A stretch of DNA of 64,000 nucleotides from an uncultured Eubacteriales bacterium (GCA_934433485.1 CAKRZR010000008.1:1-64000); one strand, 5' to 3'; shown: positions 35,783-44,780, numbered from the stretch's first letter. Program-made: numbers and translations. The notes: generated from the letters alone by a model not told the origin.

Positions 35783-37840
35783 TCAATCCAGGTCAAAATA
35801 GTAGTCAAAGACGTCCTTAATGGCGTAGCCGGCGTTTGTACCGCTCGCGCCCTGCTCGATCACACACGTGACCGCGATTTTCGGCGCGTCGTACGGCGCG
35901 AATGCCGTCATGATCGCGTTATCGCTTTTCGTTTTGTAGATCTGCGCCGTACCCGTTTTGCCGCCGACCGGGATCGGATAACCGGAGAACACGCGCGCCG
36001 CGGAGCCGTTGTCCATTACGTTCTTCATGCCTTCCTTGACGGTCTCGAAAATCTCCTCCGAGAAGGCTTCCTCCGACAGCACGGTGGGCGTCGTTTCCTC
36101 CAGGATGGCGCCGGAATAGCTCTCGATCCGGTCGAGCAGATGCGCGCTGTACCGTTTGCCGCGATTGAGTACCGTCGTCAGATACATGTTGATCTGCAGA
36201 GGCGTGAATACGTTGTCCGACTGACCGATCGCCGCCTGCAGGGTGTCGCCGGGACTCCATTTGCCAAGCCCGTTTTCGTCGCGATAATCGGGACCGGCAA
36301 GAATACCCGTTTTTTCCGGCAGCTCGATGCCCGTGGACTCGCCGAAGCCGAAATTCTTCATGTGCGCGTTCATTTTCTCGATGGTGAGCAGTCTGCCGAC
36401 CTCGTAGAAGAAATAGTTGCACGATTCCTGGATCGCCTCGGTGACGTTGATGTAGCCGTGCGTGCCGCCGTACGCGTAGATCCAGCACTCCGGCTGGTAG
36501 TCGCTGTAATACGTGTACTTGCCCTGCGCGTTGATGATCGTGTCCTTTTCGATGATCCCTTCCTCCAGCGCTGCGATCGCCACACCGACCTTGAAGGTCG
36601 AGCCGGGCGCGTAGGTGCCGAACAGGGCGCGGTTGTACATCGGCTGCCGCTCGTCGCTGTTTAAGGTTGCAAAATCCGCGCTGAACGACGCAAGATTGTA
36701 CGTCGGATAGGACGCGATGGCGAGAATATCGCCCGTACCCACCTCTGTCGCCACAATGGCGCCGGCGGACGCGTCCTCACCGGTCAGCGGTCTGGCGGGA
36801 TCGGCTTCGTCGCGGATCCGCTGTACCGTCGTGGCAAGCGCGTTCTCCGCCTCTATCTGCATGTCGATATCGATGGTCAGATAGACGTCCGAACCTGCCA
36901 GCGGCTCGCGCGTCACCTCCACGCTGATGATGTTGCCGTAGGAGTCCTCCGTGATCGTCCGCTCTCCGTCCACGCCGCGCAGCGATTCCTCAAACGCCTT
37001 CTCCATGCCGTCCAGACCGACCACATCGTCGAGGGTGTAGCCGCGATCGAGGTAGTATTCCTCACTGCCGCTTGGCACCTTGCCGATCCTGCCGAGAATG
37101 TGCGACGCGTAGCCGGGATATTCGTAATGGCGCGTCAGCTCCGTCGTCACCCGGATCCCGCGCGGCAGATCCTCCTCCGCCTGCGATATGACCGCGAGCG
37201 ACACATCCTCCGCCAGCGTATACGGCTCTACGGCGGAGAAATTGGAAAGCTCCATGTCCAGCCGGTACGTGACAAGCATCGCGGTTTCCTCCGGTGTATA
37301 GAGAAGCGCGCCGTCCGCATCGATAAGACCGTACCGTTCCATCAGAGCATGGACGCAGTCGTCCACGTCGCGCACGTCCTTGCGGTTCATGCCGTCGATG
37401 AGCTTCTCGTACCGTCTGCCCTTGATGGTGTCAAAAAACGACTCGTCGTACCGGAATGAAACGGAAGCCTCCCCGGTCGAGATCACAAACGGCGTGGCGC
37501 TCGGCGCGTTTGGCGTGATCCCCTTTCCGGAAAGGATCTCCATCGCGCGGCACAGCACCTCGTTTTCGTCCGCGTTCTTGTCCGGGAACGAGCCGTAATC
37601 CAGCTGCAGGGTGTACGTGTATGTATTTGTCACAAGCGGCGTGCCGTTGCGGTCGTAAATCTCCCCGCGAAACGCCTGGATCGGCTCCGTGCGCGTGTAA
37701 TACACCGTCGGCGTCGCCATTGTGTAGTAGTCCTGCCCCGCGACCTGCAAATACAGCAGCCGTCCCGTGTACAGCACGCAGAACGCGCAGAACAGCACGC
37801 CCAGCGCGAAATATCGAATCAGATGCTCTTTTTTCTTCAT
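35783..37840 (-). CDS. Penicillin-binding protein 2-type transpeptidase
   Basis: This is a 685-residue monofunctional class B PBP. A short cytoplasmic tail and a transmembrane helix (about 8-30) lead to the dimerisation/PBP-dimer domain (from FRGEIYDRNGTPL at about 58) and the transpeptidase domain. Active-site motifs are S414-T-F-K417, S473-C-N475 and K628-T-G. It cross-links peptidoglycan, as MrdA/PbpA in elongation or SpoVD/FtsI in spore or septum synthesis; no PASTA domains are present, which favours the MrdA group. The usual mreBCD and rodA partners are not adjacent. It lies 6 bases after the 818-residue gene. Confidence 0.93.
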   Translation of the reverse strand: MKKKEHLIRYFALGVLFCAFCVLYTGRLLYLQVAGQDYYTMATPTVYYTRTEPIQAFRGEIYDRNGTPLVTNTYTYTLQLDYGSFPDKNADENEVLCRAMEILSGKGITPNAPSATPFVISTGEASVSFRYDESFFDTIKGRRYEKLIDGMNRKDVRDVDDCVHALMERYGLIDADGALLYTPEETAMLVTYRLDMELSNFSAVEPYTLAEDVSLAVISQAEEDLPRGIRVTTELTRHYEYPGYASHILGRIGKVPSGSEEYYLDRGYTLDDVVGLDGMEKAFEESLRGVDGERTITEDSYGNIISVEVTREPLAGSDVYLTIDIDMQIEAENALATTVQRIRDEADPARPLTGEDASAGAIVATEVGTGDILAIASYPTYNLASFSADFATLNSDERQPMYNRALFGTYAPGSTFKVGVAIAALEEGIIEKDTIINAQGKYTYYSDYQPECWIYAYGGTHGYINVTEAIQESCNYFFYEVGRLLTIEKMNAHMKNFGFGESTGIELPEKTGILAGPDYRDENGLGKWSPGDTLQAAIGQSDNVFTPLQINMYLTTVLNRGKRYSAHLLDRIESYSGAILEETTPTVLSEEAFSEEIFETVKEGMKNVMDNGSAARVFSGYPIPVGGKTGTAQIYKTKSDNAIMTAFAPYDAPKIAVTCVIEQGASGTNAGYAIKDVFDYYFDLD

Positions 37841-37846
37841 TATTTA

Positions 37847-40303
37847 TCAAGTAGCGCTGCCGTCTCCCGCGTTTTTCCTGCGCACAATATCGTATGCGCC
37901 GTCCGGCAGGAAGGTCTGCGCTTCGATGGAGAGGTCTGAGCCTTCGGCGAGTCCGCAGTGGAACTGCACGTTCGTGTGCTGTCCGGATACCAGAATCGGC
38001 GCGCCCTGCCCCTCGATCTCCTCCAGAAGGTTGAAGTTTTCGTCGAAATGCTTCAGTACCGTGCCGCCGGTGTAGAGGAGATAATGGCCCGGCGCCACAT
38101 CCACGTGCGGGAAATCGAGCGGATCAAAGCCGCCCCAGGGTGCTGAGAACCGGAACGATACGAGCCTGCCGTGCTCCGCGGTATATCCGATGCGCAGGCG
38201 CATGACAAGCGGCTTCGGCTCTCCCGGATAGTCCAGCATGCAATATTCCGTCAGTCTGCCCTCGTCGTCGTATTCGCCCAGATACCCGTAGCGGAAGTCC
38301 TGCATGAACCAGCGCGACAGCTTCCAGCCGCCGTCCACGGTCTCAAGGGACCAATACGACGCGCGCTCCTGCAATGCGTTCCGGATCTCTTCCGTAATTT
38401 CCCCATGGAAGCGCAGATCCTCCCAAAGGCGCATCTGTGTGATCAGCTCTCTGGTCAGACCGTACGCGCGCAGATCCTTCGCCGACGCTTCCATGCCGAG
38501 TCCCGCGTCGTTTGCCACCATGCGCGCCATCGCGAATACGAAATCCTCCGGTCGGGTGGCTTCAAACTTCCCTCTCGCGCAGCGGATCGTGTATTGTCCC
38601 AGCATATGCGGAATGCGGTTCCGGTCGTAGTACGCCTGGTTGCGGATCCGATACCGGAACATACCGCCGCGCCGTTCCCAGTCGTAGTGCGGCTCGCCCC
38701 AGTTGAAATACGTGTGCGCATGCCAGCGGTAATGGCTCGGAATCGACGCGTCGGACAGGATTGCCGGCTGCATCGTACCGCCGCTTGCCGCTTCAAAGAC
38801 CTTGCGCACGTACTCCGAGCAGCCGTACTCGTCCCGTCCGGTCGCAAGACAGCCCTCCATCCCGTCAAAGGACATCCGACATACCCCCGTCTCGCGGAGG
38901 ATCGTTCCCACACGCTCCGCCATTTTCGCCTGCAGCTGCACCGTCGGATAGAGGGTCTGGTAGCCGTGGTCTTGCAAACGATAAATCGCCTCGCCTGCCT
39001 TATGGGACGCGATATGGGTACCGAACGCACCGCGCGTCACCTCCGTCAAAAGAATGCCGTCCGGCGTCTCAACCGCCTTCTTGAACCGCGCCAGCTCGTC
39101 CCCCATCCGGATACAGTTCAGCGCGGATTTTTCAAAATAGTGGCACCGCTCGGAGACAAGGATTTCCGTGTCCGCCTCCCCCACATCGCGCGCCAGCGTC
39201 GTCTCGTCCATGATCAATAACTCCGGATCCGGCGATGGTGTGACATACGGATCATACGTGTGGATGAAGTTCGAGAGCGTGTGGAACCCGATCTTGATGC
39301 CCCGCTTTGCTGCATACTCGACGGCGTTTTTCAACCCCGCGTCGCCGTCCGGGAAGTAGTTCGGGGAAATCGCAAAGTGCCCCCAGCTTACAAACGGATT
39401 GCCGAAATAGCAAAATCCGCCGCCGGACAGCTCCGCAAGCTCGAGCAGCTCATCAAACGTGTACTTGTCGCGCGGCTTTTCCGCTTCTGCGAGGTTCCCC
39501 ATGAGATACGCGATCCCGTCCTGCTGCACCATGAGGTATGACCGGTACGCGTAGGGGGATTTTTTCGCCCATACCCCATCGATCACGGGATGCGGCAGTC
39601 CCTCGGCAAGCTCCATCTCCCCGATTTTGTCGAGCAGTCCGGCGTTTGTCGCGCATAGGAAGCAGACCGCCGCGCCGTCGATGTGGGCGTCCGGACCCGT
39701 GACCTCGGCGGACGCTACATTCTGCCGTCCGGTGGCATAGTAATGCGTATCGGCGTGCGTCTCCGGATACCGCATATGGCGCGCATAGCACTGGAGAACC
39801 ACACCGTTCTCGCCGGATTTTGTCTTAACCGGCGCGGCGGCGCTGTCGTCAAAACGGGCGCGATCATAAAACGGCAGTGTGCAGCATCCGTCGTAGGGAT
39901 GGGTGTCGAGCCATTCCGCCGGGTATCCGCCCATGACCTTCGGCATCAGGGACTGCATACAGACGGAATTCTCCCCGTCCGTCGCTTCCCCGAGCAGATC
40001 GCCGAAGCGCTCCATGGCGACATAATACGGACCGAACACAAACGCATCCGCGGCGTCGGGGGCAGAATCGAGGGTCAGCACCGCGTAGCCGCCCCTGTAC
40101 CGGAGCGAAAACGACGCGTCGCCAAGGGCAGGATAGGCAGCCGTGACACGCAGTCCGTCCCCGGTTTCCGTGACCGCGGCGGCAGTCGGCAAAATGGCGT
40201 GCCCGTTTACCAGAAAACGACCGATGGGCTGCGGCGCGATACGAACGATCCCGTCCTCGGTCAGCGTGAGATGGGATTGTTGGTCGATGATGATTTGCAG
40301 CAT
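37847..40303 (-). CDS. Large cytoplasmic protein, probably carbohydrate-active
   Basis: This is an 818-residue protein without signal peptide or membrane helix. An N-terminal beta-rich part (1-240) is followed by what looks like a TIM-barrel (about 280-600: FGNPFVSWGHFAISPNYFPD, GIKIGFHTLSNFIHTYDP, CRMSFDGMEGC) and a C-terminal beta-sandwich (to 815). This three-part build is typical of glycoside hydrolases or lyases; D in SFDGMEG could be catalytic. I cannot name a family. The ATG at 40303 has an AAAGGA site; 13 upstream codons in frame are unlikely to be translated. It precedes PBP2 with only 6 bases between. Confidence 0.7.
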   Translation of the reverse strand: MLQIIIDQQSHLTLTEDGIVRIAPQPIGRFLVNGHAILPTAAAVTETGDGLRVTAAYPALGDASFSLRYRGGYAVLTLDSAPDAADAFVFGPYYVAMERFGDLLGEATDGENSVCMQSLMPKVMGGYPAEWLDTHPYDGCCTLPFYDRARFDDSAAAPVKTKSGENGVVLQCYARHMRYPETHADTHYYATGRQNVASAEVTGPDAHIDGAAVCFLCATNAGLLDKIGEMELAEGLPHPVIDGVWAKKSPYAYRSYLMVQQDGIAYLMGNLAEAEKPRDKYTFDELLELAELSGGGFCYFGNPFVSWGHFAISPNYFPDGDAGLKNAVEYAAKRGIKIGFHTLSNFIHTYDPYVTPSPDPELLIMDETTLARDVGEADTEILVSERCHYFEKSALNCIRMGDELARFKKAVETPDGILLTEVTRGAFGTHIASHKAGEAIYRLQDHGYQTLYPTVQLQAKMAERVGTILRETGVCRMSFDGMEGCLATGRDEYGCSEYVRKVFEAASGGTMQPAILSDASIPSHYRWHAHTYFNWGEPHYDWERRGGMFRYRIRNQAYYDRNRIPHMLGQYTIRCARGKFEATRPEDFVFAMARMVANDAGLGMEASAKDLRAYGLTRELITQMRLWEDLRFHGEITEEIRNALQERASYWSLETVDGGWKLSRWFMQDFRYGYLGEYDDEGRLTEYCMLDYPGEPKPLVMRLRIGYTAEHGRLVSFRFSAPWGGFDPLDFPHVDVAPGHYLLYTGGTVLKHFDENFNLLEEIEGQGAPILVSGQHTNVQFHCGLAEGSDLSIEAQTFLPDGAYDIVRRKNAGDGSAT

Positions 40304-40364
40304 GGCGACTTGTCCTTTCTCATGAGGGTGGTGTGATGGCAAAAGGCGGGTTCTTCATCATCCG

Positions 40365-41549
40365 TCACCGCAGCCGCTGGAGGGTACGCACCCCGTCGGC
40401 GAGAGCATCGGCGAACGCGTCGATCTCTTCCGCGGTGTTCGTATAGTCGAAGCTCACGCGGATTGCCGTATCCATGGCGCGCGCGTCCAGACCGTATGCC
40501 GTGAGCGCCGCGGAGGTGTGCTTGCCATGCGCGGAGCAGGCGGATCCGGCGGACACACAGATCTCGCGTCCGGAGAGGTAGTTGAGCATGATCTCGCTGC
40601 GGATACCGGGGAGCGAGAGGTGGACGATCCCCTCCGTATGCGCGGGCGGAATGTGCGTCTCCACGCCGTCGATGACAGAGAGGTGGGCAAGAAGGCGGGC
40701 GCGCAGGGCGGATTCCGTCTCTCTGTGTGCGGAAAAGTCGCGTATGGCTTCGGTGGCGGCTGCGGCAAAGGCGGCGATGGCGAAGAGATTCTCCGTACCG
40801 CTGCGGTAGCCGAACTCCTGACCGCCGCCGGGCATCACGGGGACGAGCTTCTTCTGCCGGTCAAGCTCACCGCGGATATACAGCGCACCCGCGCCGCGGG
40901 TACCGTGGATTTTATGCGCGCTGACGGAGAGGGTATCCACGCCGAGCCGGTCGGGGGAATCCTTGATTTTGCCAAAGCCCTGCACGTCGTCGCAATGGAT
41001 CACGGCTCCCGGCGCGTATTTGCGCACGAGCTTCGCGGCGGCAGGGACATCGTACACGGCGCCGGTCTCGTTGTTGACGCGCATACAGCCGAAGTATAAC
41101 ACCGGCGACGGCGGGTTTTGCAGTGCATCCGTGAGGGCGTCCAGATCGAGCACACCGCCTGTGGTGGGGATACGCACAAGGTCATACCCCTCGCTCTCCA
41201 GACGCAGCGCGGGATTTTCCATAGACGGATGCTCGCCGGCCGCGAGGAGGATGGTACCGGGGCGGTTGGGATCGCGCTTTTTGGCGTACGCGACGCCGAG
41301 GAGGGACAGATTGTTCGCCTCTGTTCCGGAAGCGGTGAGGATCACGCGGTCCGCGCCCATGCGGTTCTCGAGCCGTCGGAGACCCATGGCGTGCGCGACC
41401 TGCTCACGACATCCCGCGAGGAACTTCGCGGCGGACAGTCCGGCAAAGTGCGTGGACGAGGGATTGGCGAAAAATTCCTCCGCCGCGCGCATCCCGTCCA
41501 ATGCCGCCCGCGACGGTTTTGTAGTGGCTGCGTTATCGAGATAAATCAT
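40365..41549 (-). CDS. Cysteine desulfurase, IscS/NifS type (copy 2)
   Basis: This is a 394-residue PLP enzyme with all catalytic elements: LDNAATTKPS at the N-terminus, H107 (GEHPSM), D188 (HCDDVQ), Schiff-base K213 (SAHKIHG) and the persulfide cysteine C338 (SAGSACSAHGK). It supplies sulfur for Fe-S clusters or tRNA thiolation. It is closer to the family consensus than the first copy at 15.4 kb. No scaffold gene (iscU/sufU) or thiI is adjacent, so the acceptor is unknown. Confidence 0.92.
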   Translation of the reverse strand: MIYLDNAATTKPSRAALDGMRAAEEFFANPSSTHFAGLSAAKFLAGCREQVAHAMGLRRLENRMGADRVILTASGTEANNLSLLGVAYAKKRDPNRPGTILLAAGEHPSMENPALRLESEGYDLVRIPTTGGVLDLDALTDALQNPPSPVLYFGCMRVNNETGAVYDVPAAAKLVRKYAPGAVIHCDDVQGFGKIKDSPDRLGVDTLSVSAHKIHGTRGAGALYIRGELDRQKKLVPVMPGGGQEFGYRSGTENLFAIAAFAAAATEAIRDFSAHRETESALRARLLAHLSVIDGVETHIPPAHTEGIVHLSLPGIRSEIMLNYLSGREICVSAGSACSAHGKHTSAALTAYGLDARAMDTAIRVSFDYTNTAEEIDAFADALADGVRTLQRLR

Positions 41550-41648
41550 AACAGAAATACACCTACTATAAAGGAGATACGCGGTCGCAGTGCAGGCGTG
41601 ATCGCGCTATACGAAAAAGCCGGGGATTGCACAGGTGCGAACCACTTC

Positions 41649-42164
41649 TCACGGAATCAGCAGAAACTCCAGCATCTGATCGACGTCCTCCATATGGGAC
41701 TCGTACAGATCGGGCAGCGAGGTATAAGTGAACAGGTACACGTTGCCGTTTTTGACCGTCGCCGCCTGCAGGACGCGGTAGGTATAGTCGCCGAGTGTGC
41801 CGGTCCAGGTATACTTCACGCCGTGATTGCCGTCGATGAGGATGTTCTCGCTGTCCTCCACGGTCACGTCCTTATAGACATTTTTGATCTCGTCGAGATT
41901 GGTTTCCCACCACTCGTCCAGGGTGGTGTCCGTGTTCGGCAGATCCCACGAGGTGACGAGCACCCCGGACGTGTCCGCGTTCGAATAATACGCGCCGGTC
42001 GCGCCGGTGGTCATATCGACGGTCCAATCCTCCGGCACGAACAGCGTATAGTCCGCGCCTTCGCCAGACGCCGTTTTCATCCCGGCAGGCGCGTCCGGAT
42101 CGTTGTTGCATCCGGCAAGCAGAAGAACGGCTGATAGCGCTATGATTAGGAATTTTTTATTCAT
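41649..42164 (-). CDS. Small lipoprotein with a PsbP-like fold pattern
   Basis: This is a 171-residue protein with signal peptide and lipobox LLAGC. The mature domain (ADYTLFVPEDWTVDM, TLDEWWETNLDEIK, HGVKYTWTGTLGDYTYRVLQ, VYLFTYTSLPDLYESHMEDVD) fits the pattern of PsbP/MOG1-type lipoproteins of Gram-positive bacteria: a stressed-surface domain with no known enzymatic role. It has its own promoter some 360 bases upstream, with a repeat in the leader. Confidence 0.75.
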   Translation of the reverse strand: MNKKFLIIALSAVLLLAGCNNDPDAPAGMKTASGEGADYTLFVPEDWTVDMTTGATGAYYSNADTSGVLVTSWDLPNTDTTLDEWWETNLDEIKNVYKDVTVEDSENILIDGNHGVKYTWTGTLGDYTYRVLQAATVKNGNVYLFTYTSLPDLYESHMEDVDQMLEFLLIP

Positions 42165-42179
42165 TGATACCTCCTGATA

Positions 42180-42445
42180 GGGGAACGGTCGCTTTTGAAT
42201 GCACGAACAAGTTCGTGTTACGATCTTGTTCGTGCCAGCTCCCGCAAAACTTTTATGAATGGATGGGATTGGATATAGTTTGTGCGAGTCCGGTTGCTCA
42301 CCAATATGGTACCGTCCAATACATGAGAAGATCGTTCGCGAGCGGCTCCCATGCGTTTAGCTGAGCCAATGCATTGGCTCCCTAAACTCCGTGATCCGCA
42401 CACTACGGGGAGAAATTGCTTGATATAGTTTATTGGGGAATGGCA
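42180..42445 (-). repeat. Family I dispersed repeat, full-length copy E
   Basis: In reverse orientation it has all blocks of copy C, including the perfect palindrome GAGCCAATGCATTGGCTC (42363-42380), GAGAAGATCGTTCGCGAGCGG and CCGCACACTACGGGGAG. The end hairpin is different: CACGAACAAGTTCGTG with GATCTTGTTCGTGC rather than the GAATGC stem. It lies in the transcribed leader of the lipoprotein gene. Confidence 0.85.
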
Positions 42446-42525
42446 TTTTTCTTCTGGGAGTGCTTCCGCGCATTCCTACTGCTCATTTCTCACTTCTCAT
42501 TCTTTCCATCCACAGGATATGCTAC

Positions 42526-42554
42526 ATTATAGTATACTCTATGCATCGTTTCAA
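42526..42554 (-). promoter_or_regulatory. Promoter of the PsbP-like lipoprotein gene
   Basis: Minus-strand TTGAAA, 17-base spacer, TATAAT. The start codon is about 360 bases away and copy E of the repeat lies in between. Confidence 0.7.
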
Positions 42555-42625
42555 GAGGAAAAATGTAAACGTGGGCGAAAAACGGGATTTTCGAAAAAAA
42601 AGTTGAAAAAATTCCGATTTTCCTC

Positions 42626-42654
42626 TTGACAAACCAGCCCCGCTGTGGTATACT
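42626..42654 (+). promoter_or_regulatory. Promoter of perR
   Basis: TTGACA, 17-base spacer, TATACT; transcription start expected near 42661. Confidence 0.85.
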
Positions 42655-42676
42655 CTTATCAAGAACAAATCCTAAT

Positions 42677-42691
42677 TGAGAATGAGTATCA
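42677..42691 (+). promoter_or_regulatory. Fur/PerR-type 7-1-7 operator over the perR ribosome site
   Basis: TGAGAATGAGTATCA matches the Fur-family 7-1-7 pattern TGATAATnATTATCA at 12 of 14 positions. It ends two bases before the perR ATG and overlaps its weak ribosome site, so bound repressor would block both transcription and leader access. Confidence 0.7.
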
Positions 42692-42692
42692 C

Positions 42693-43142
42693 ATGAAGCG
42701 AAACACACTGCAAAAGCGGATCATTCTGGATGCGCTGCGCGAGATGAACTGTCATGCGTCGGCAGGAATGGTATATGCAAAGATCTCCGCGGACTATCCG
42801 ACGATCAGTCTCGGCACCGTCTATCGGGTACTTTCCGACGCGGCTGCCTCCGGAGAGCTCCTGCGCCTCCATTTTACGACGACGGACGACCGGTTCGACA
42901 TCACGCTCCCGCCGCATCCGCACGTGGTTTGTTCCCGATGCGGCTTCGTGGACGATGTGGCGATGCGCGACGGCTGGGACAGCATGGACAACGTACTCTC
43001 CGCCGGGCGCGATCCGGACGCACCGTTTCACCTGACCGGCTGCACCATCGAATGGGTCGGGCTATGCGCCGCCTGTCAAAAAGCAATCGCGGCGGAAGCG
43101 GCACAAATGGAAATCGAAGCGGCGGAAAGCGATCCCGCGTAA
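42693..43142 (+). CDS. perR: Fur-family repressor, PerR type
   Basis: This is a 149-residue repressor with an N-terminal winged helix (to about 65; ISLGTVYRVLSDAAASGEL) and a C-terminal metal domain. The structural zinc site C80-x2-C83 and C125-x2-C128 is complete. The PerR sensing residues H21, D69 (DRFDI), H75, H77 and D87/D88 align with those of Bacillus PerR, where iron-catalysed histidine oxidation relieves repression. It precedes rubrerythrin and rubredoxin genes. The ATG at 42693 is used; the upstream frame runs through the promoter. Confidence 0.88.
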   Translation: MKRNTLQKRIILDALREMNCHASAGMVYAKISADYPTISLGTVYRVLSDAAASGELLRLHFTTTDDRFDITLPPHPHVVCSRCGFVDDVAMRDGWDSMDNVLSAGRDPDAPFHLTGCTIEWVGLCAACQKAIAAEAAQMEIEAAESDPA

Positions 43143-43205
43143 AAGAATCGCGCAAAAAACAACAAATACAGGCGATATGCCGCAGATAAAAAAGGAGAAT
43201 AAGCT

Positions 43206-43760
43206 ATGAAAAAGTGGAGATGCACCGTATGTGGAGAAATCGTGGAATCCGAAACCAGACCGGAGAAATGTCCCGTATGCAAGGCCCCGGGCGAGAAGTT
43301 TGTGGAGGTCAAGGAAGAGGGCATGACCTGGGCCGCTGAGCACGTAGTCGGTCTGGGCAAGGCAGCGGACGTTCCGGAAGAGATCATCGAGGGTCTGCGC
43401 GCAAATTTCCAGGGCGAATGCAGCGAGGTCGGTATGTACCTGGCGATGGCACGCGTCGCGCACCGCGAGGGCTATCCGGAGATCGGTCTGTACTGGGAAA
43501 AGGCAGCGTTCGAGGAAGCGGAGCACGCGGCAAAGTTCGCGGAGCTGCTCGGTGAAGTCGTCACTCCGTCCACGGAAAAGAACCTGACGATGCGTGTGGA
43601 AGCCGAAAACGGCGCGACCGCGGGCAAATTCGAGTTGGCAAAGCTGGCAAAGCAGCACAACCTCGACGCCATCCACGACACCGTCCACGAGATGGCAAAG
43701 GACGAAGCAAGACACGGCAAGGCATTTGCAGGTCTTCTGAAGCGGTACTTCGGCAAGTAA
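43206..43760 (+). CDS. Reverse rubrerythrin (peroxide reductase)
   Basis: This is a 184-residue protein with the domains in reverse order: an N-terminal rubredoxin Fe site (C6-x2-C9, C22-x2-C25) and a C-terminal ferritin-like diiron four-helix bundle with two ExxH pairs (E104-x2-H107 and E167-x2-H170) plus E71/E74. Reverse rubrerythrins reduce hydrogen peroxide, and oxygen, in strict anaerobes with electrons from NADH via rubredoxin. It is 63 bases after perR and 25 bases before rubredoxin: a complete oxidative-stress unit. Confidence 0.94.
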   Translation: MKKWRCTVCGEIVESETRPEKCPVCKAPGEKFVEVKEEGMTWAAEHVVGLGKAADVPEEIIEGLRANFQGECSEVGMYLAMARVAHREGYPEIGLYWEKAAFEEAEHAAKFAELLGEVVTPSTEKNLTMRVEAENGATAGKFELAKLAKQHNLDAIHDTVHEMAKDEARHGKAFAGLLKRYFGK

Positions 43761-43785
43761 TCGATAATAACGGAGGACAACCGAA

Positions 43786-43947
43786 ATGAAGAAATACGAA
43801 TGCCCGTGCGGCTACCTCTACGACCCGGCAGAAGGCGATCCGGATAACGGCGTAGCTCCCGGCACCCCGTGGGAAGACGTACCGGAGGATTGGGTATGTC
43901 CCACCTGCGGTCTCGGCAAGGACGCGTTCACGGAAGTCGAGGAGTAA
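43786..43947 (+). CDS. Rubredoxin with a C-x-C first ligand pair
   Basis: This is a 53-residue protein of normal rubredoxin length, translated from CGGAGGA. The sequence carries the family pattern (YDPAEGDPDNGVAPGTPWED, then WVCPTCGLGKDAF). The second iron ligand pair C38-x2-C41 is normal, but the first reads C6-P-C8-G-Y instead of C-x2-C-G-Y, one residue shorter. I read the codons TGC CCG TGC GGC directly from the bases. It would pass electrons to the adjacent reverse rubrerythrin. Confidence 0.92.
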   Translation: MKKYECPCGYLYDPAEGDPDNGVAPGTPWEDVPEDWVCPTCGLGKDAFTEVEE

Positions 43948-43961
43948 AGGAATAGAGAAAA

Positions 43962-44001
43962 CCCTCTGTCACGGGCTCCCATTCTGTGGCGGAGGGCTTT
44001 C
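43962..44001 (+). terminator. Intrinsic terminator of the perR-rubredoxin operon
   Basis: Eleven-base stem CCCTCTGTCAC / GTGGCGGAGGG with two G-U pairs, 14 bases past the rubredoxin stop, followed by a weak T-run. Confidence 0.7.
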
Positions 44002-44012
44002 TGTTGCCTATA

Positions 44013-44780
44013 CTATTTTCCCGGCGCGAAGAGCTTTCGCTGGATCTCCGCCGCGGCGTTCTTGAGCAGACTTACATAATAATCCACCTCAATCTCCGTT
44101 TTGTAGCCGATGAAGCCGGAGAAGGACAGGGCGGCAATGATCTCTCCCGCATCGGAACGGATCGGCACCGCGATACAGAAGCCTTCGTTTTGTGATTCGT
44201 GCTTATCGAGTGCATAGCCCTGTGCGCGGATCTTCTCTAATTCCGCGAGAAACGCCGTTTTATCTGTGATGGTTTTGTCCGTCATGCGGCGGAAATCGAT
44301 GGCATCGAGCAGTTCTGAGAACAGCGGCTCCGTTAGCTCCGACAGCAGAAGCTTCCCGCAGGCACTCGCGTGAAACGGCAGGACAGTTCCGATCGGCGGC
44401 ACATAGTCCACGATTTTTTCCGTGCGGGACTGTCCGAGAATATAGCACCGATCCAGTTCCCGCACCACGAGGTTCATCGCCTCCTGTTCTGCTTCCGACA
44501 GGCGCACCATGATCAGATACGAGACCTCTTTCAGCATGAGAAGAAAGCTCTTTTTCTCTGTCACCATCGTGATTTTGTAGCCAAGCGTGTATTTCTCTTC
44601 TGCGTCCTGATACACCCAACCATAGTTGCACATGGTTTTCAAAAGGCGGAATGTGGTGGCAGAGCTGATACCGCAGCGTTTCGCGATCTCATTGACGCCG
44701 AGCGGGGTCATATCGTCCCGCAGCAAATCCAAAATGGTCAACGCCCGCTCAAGCACCCTTACGTTCGTTTTTTCCTCCAT
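44013..44780 (-). CDS. IclR-family transcriptional regulator
   Basis: This is a 255-residue regulator of full family length. The N-terminal winged HTH (about 8-65) contains VLERALTILDLL, GVNEIAKRCGISSATTFRLLKTM; the C-terminal effector domain (75-250) contains VDYVPPIGTVLPFHASACGKLLL and the late pattern CIAVPIRSDAGEIIAALSFSGF. IclR proteins control sugar-acid and aromatic catabolism in response to small molecules. It is divergent from SBP 4, so it probably regulates that cluster. The ATG at 44780 has a GGAGG site; the frame runs on upstream but lacks one. Confidence 0.92.
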   Translation of the reverse strand: MEEKTNVRVLERALTILDLLRDDMTPLGVNEIAKRCGISSATTFRLLKTMCNYGWVYQDAEEKYTLGYKITMVTEKKSFLLMLKEVSYLIMVRLSEAEQEAMNLVVRELDRCYILGQSRTEKIVDYVPPIGTVLPFHASACGKLLLSELTEPLFSELLDAIDFRRMTDKTITDKTAFLAELEKIRAQGYALDKHESQNEGFCIAVPIRSDAGEIIAALSFSGFIGYKTEIEVDYYVSLLKNAAAEIQRKLFAPGK

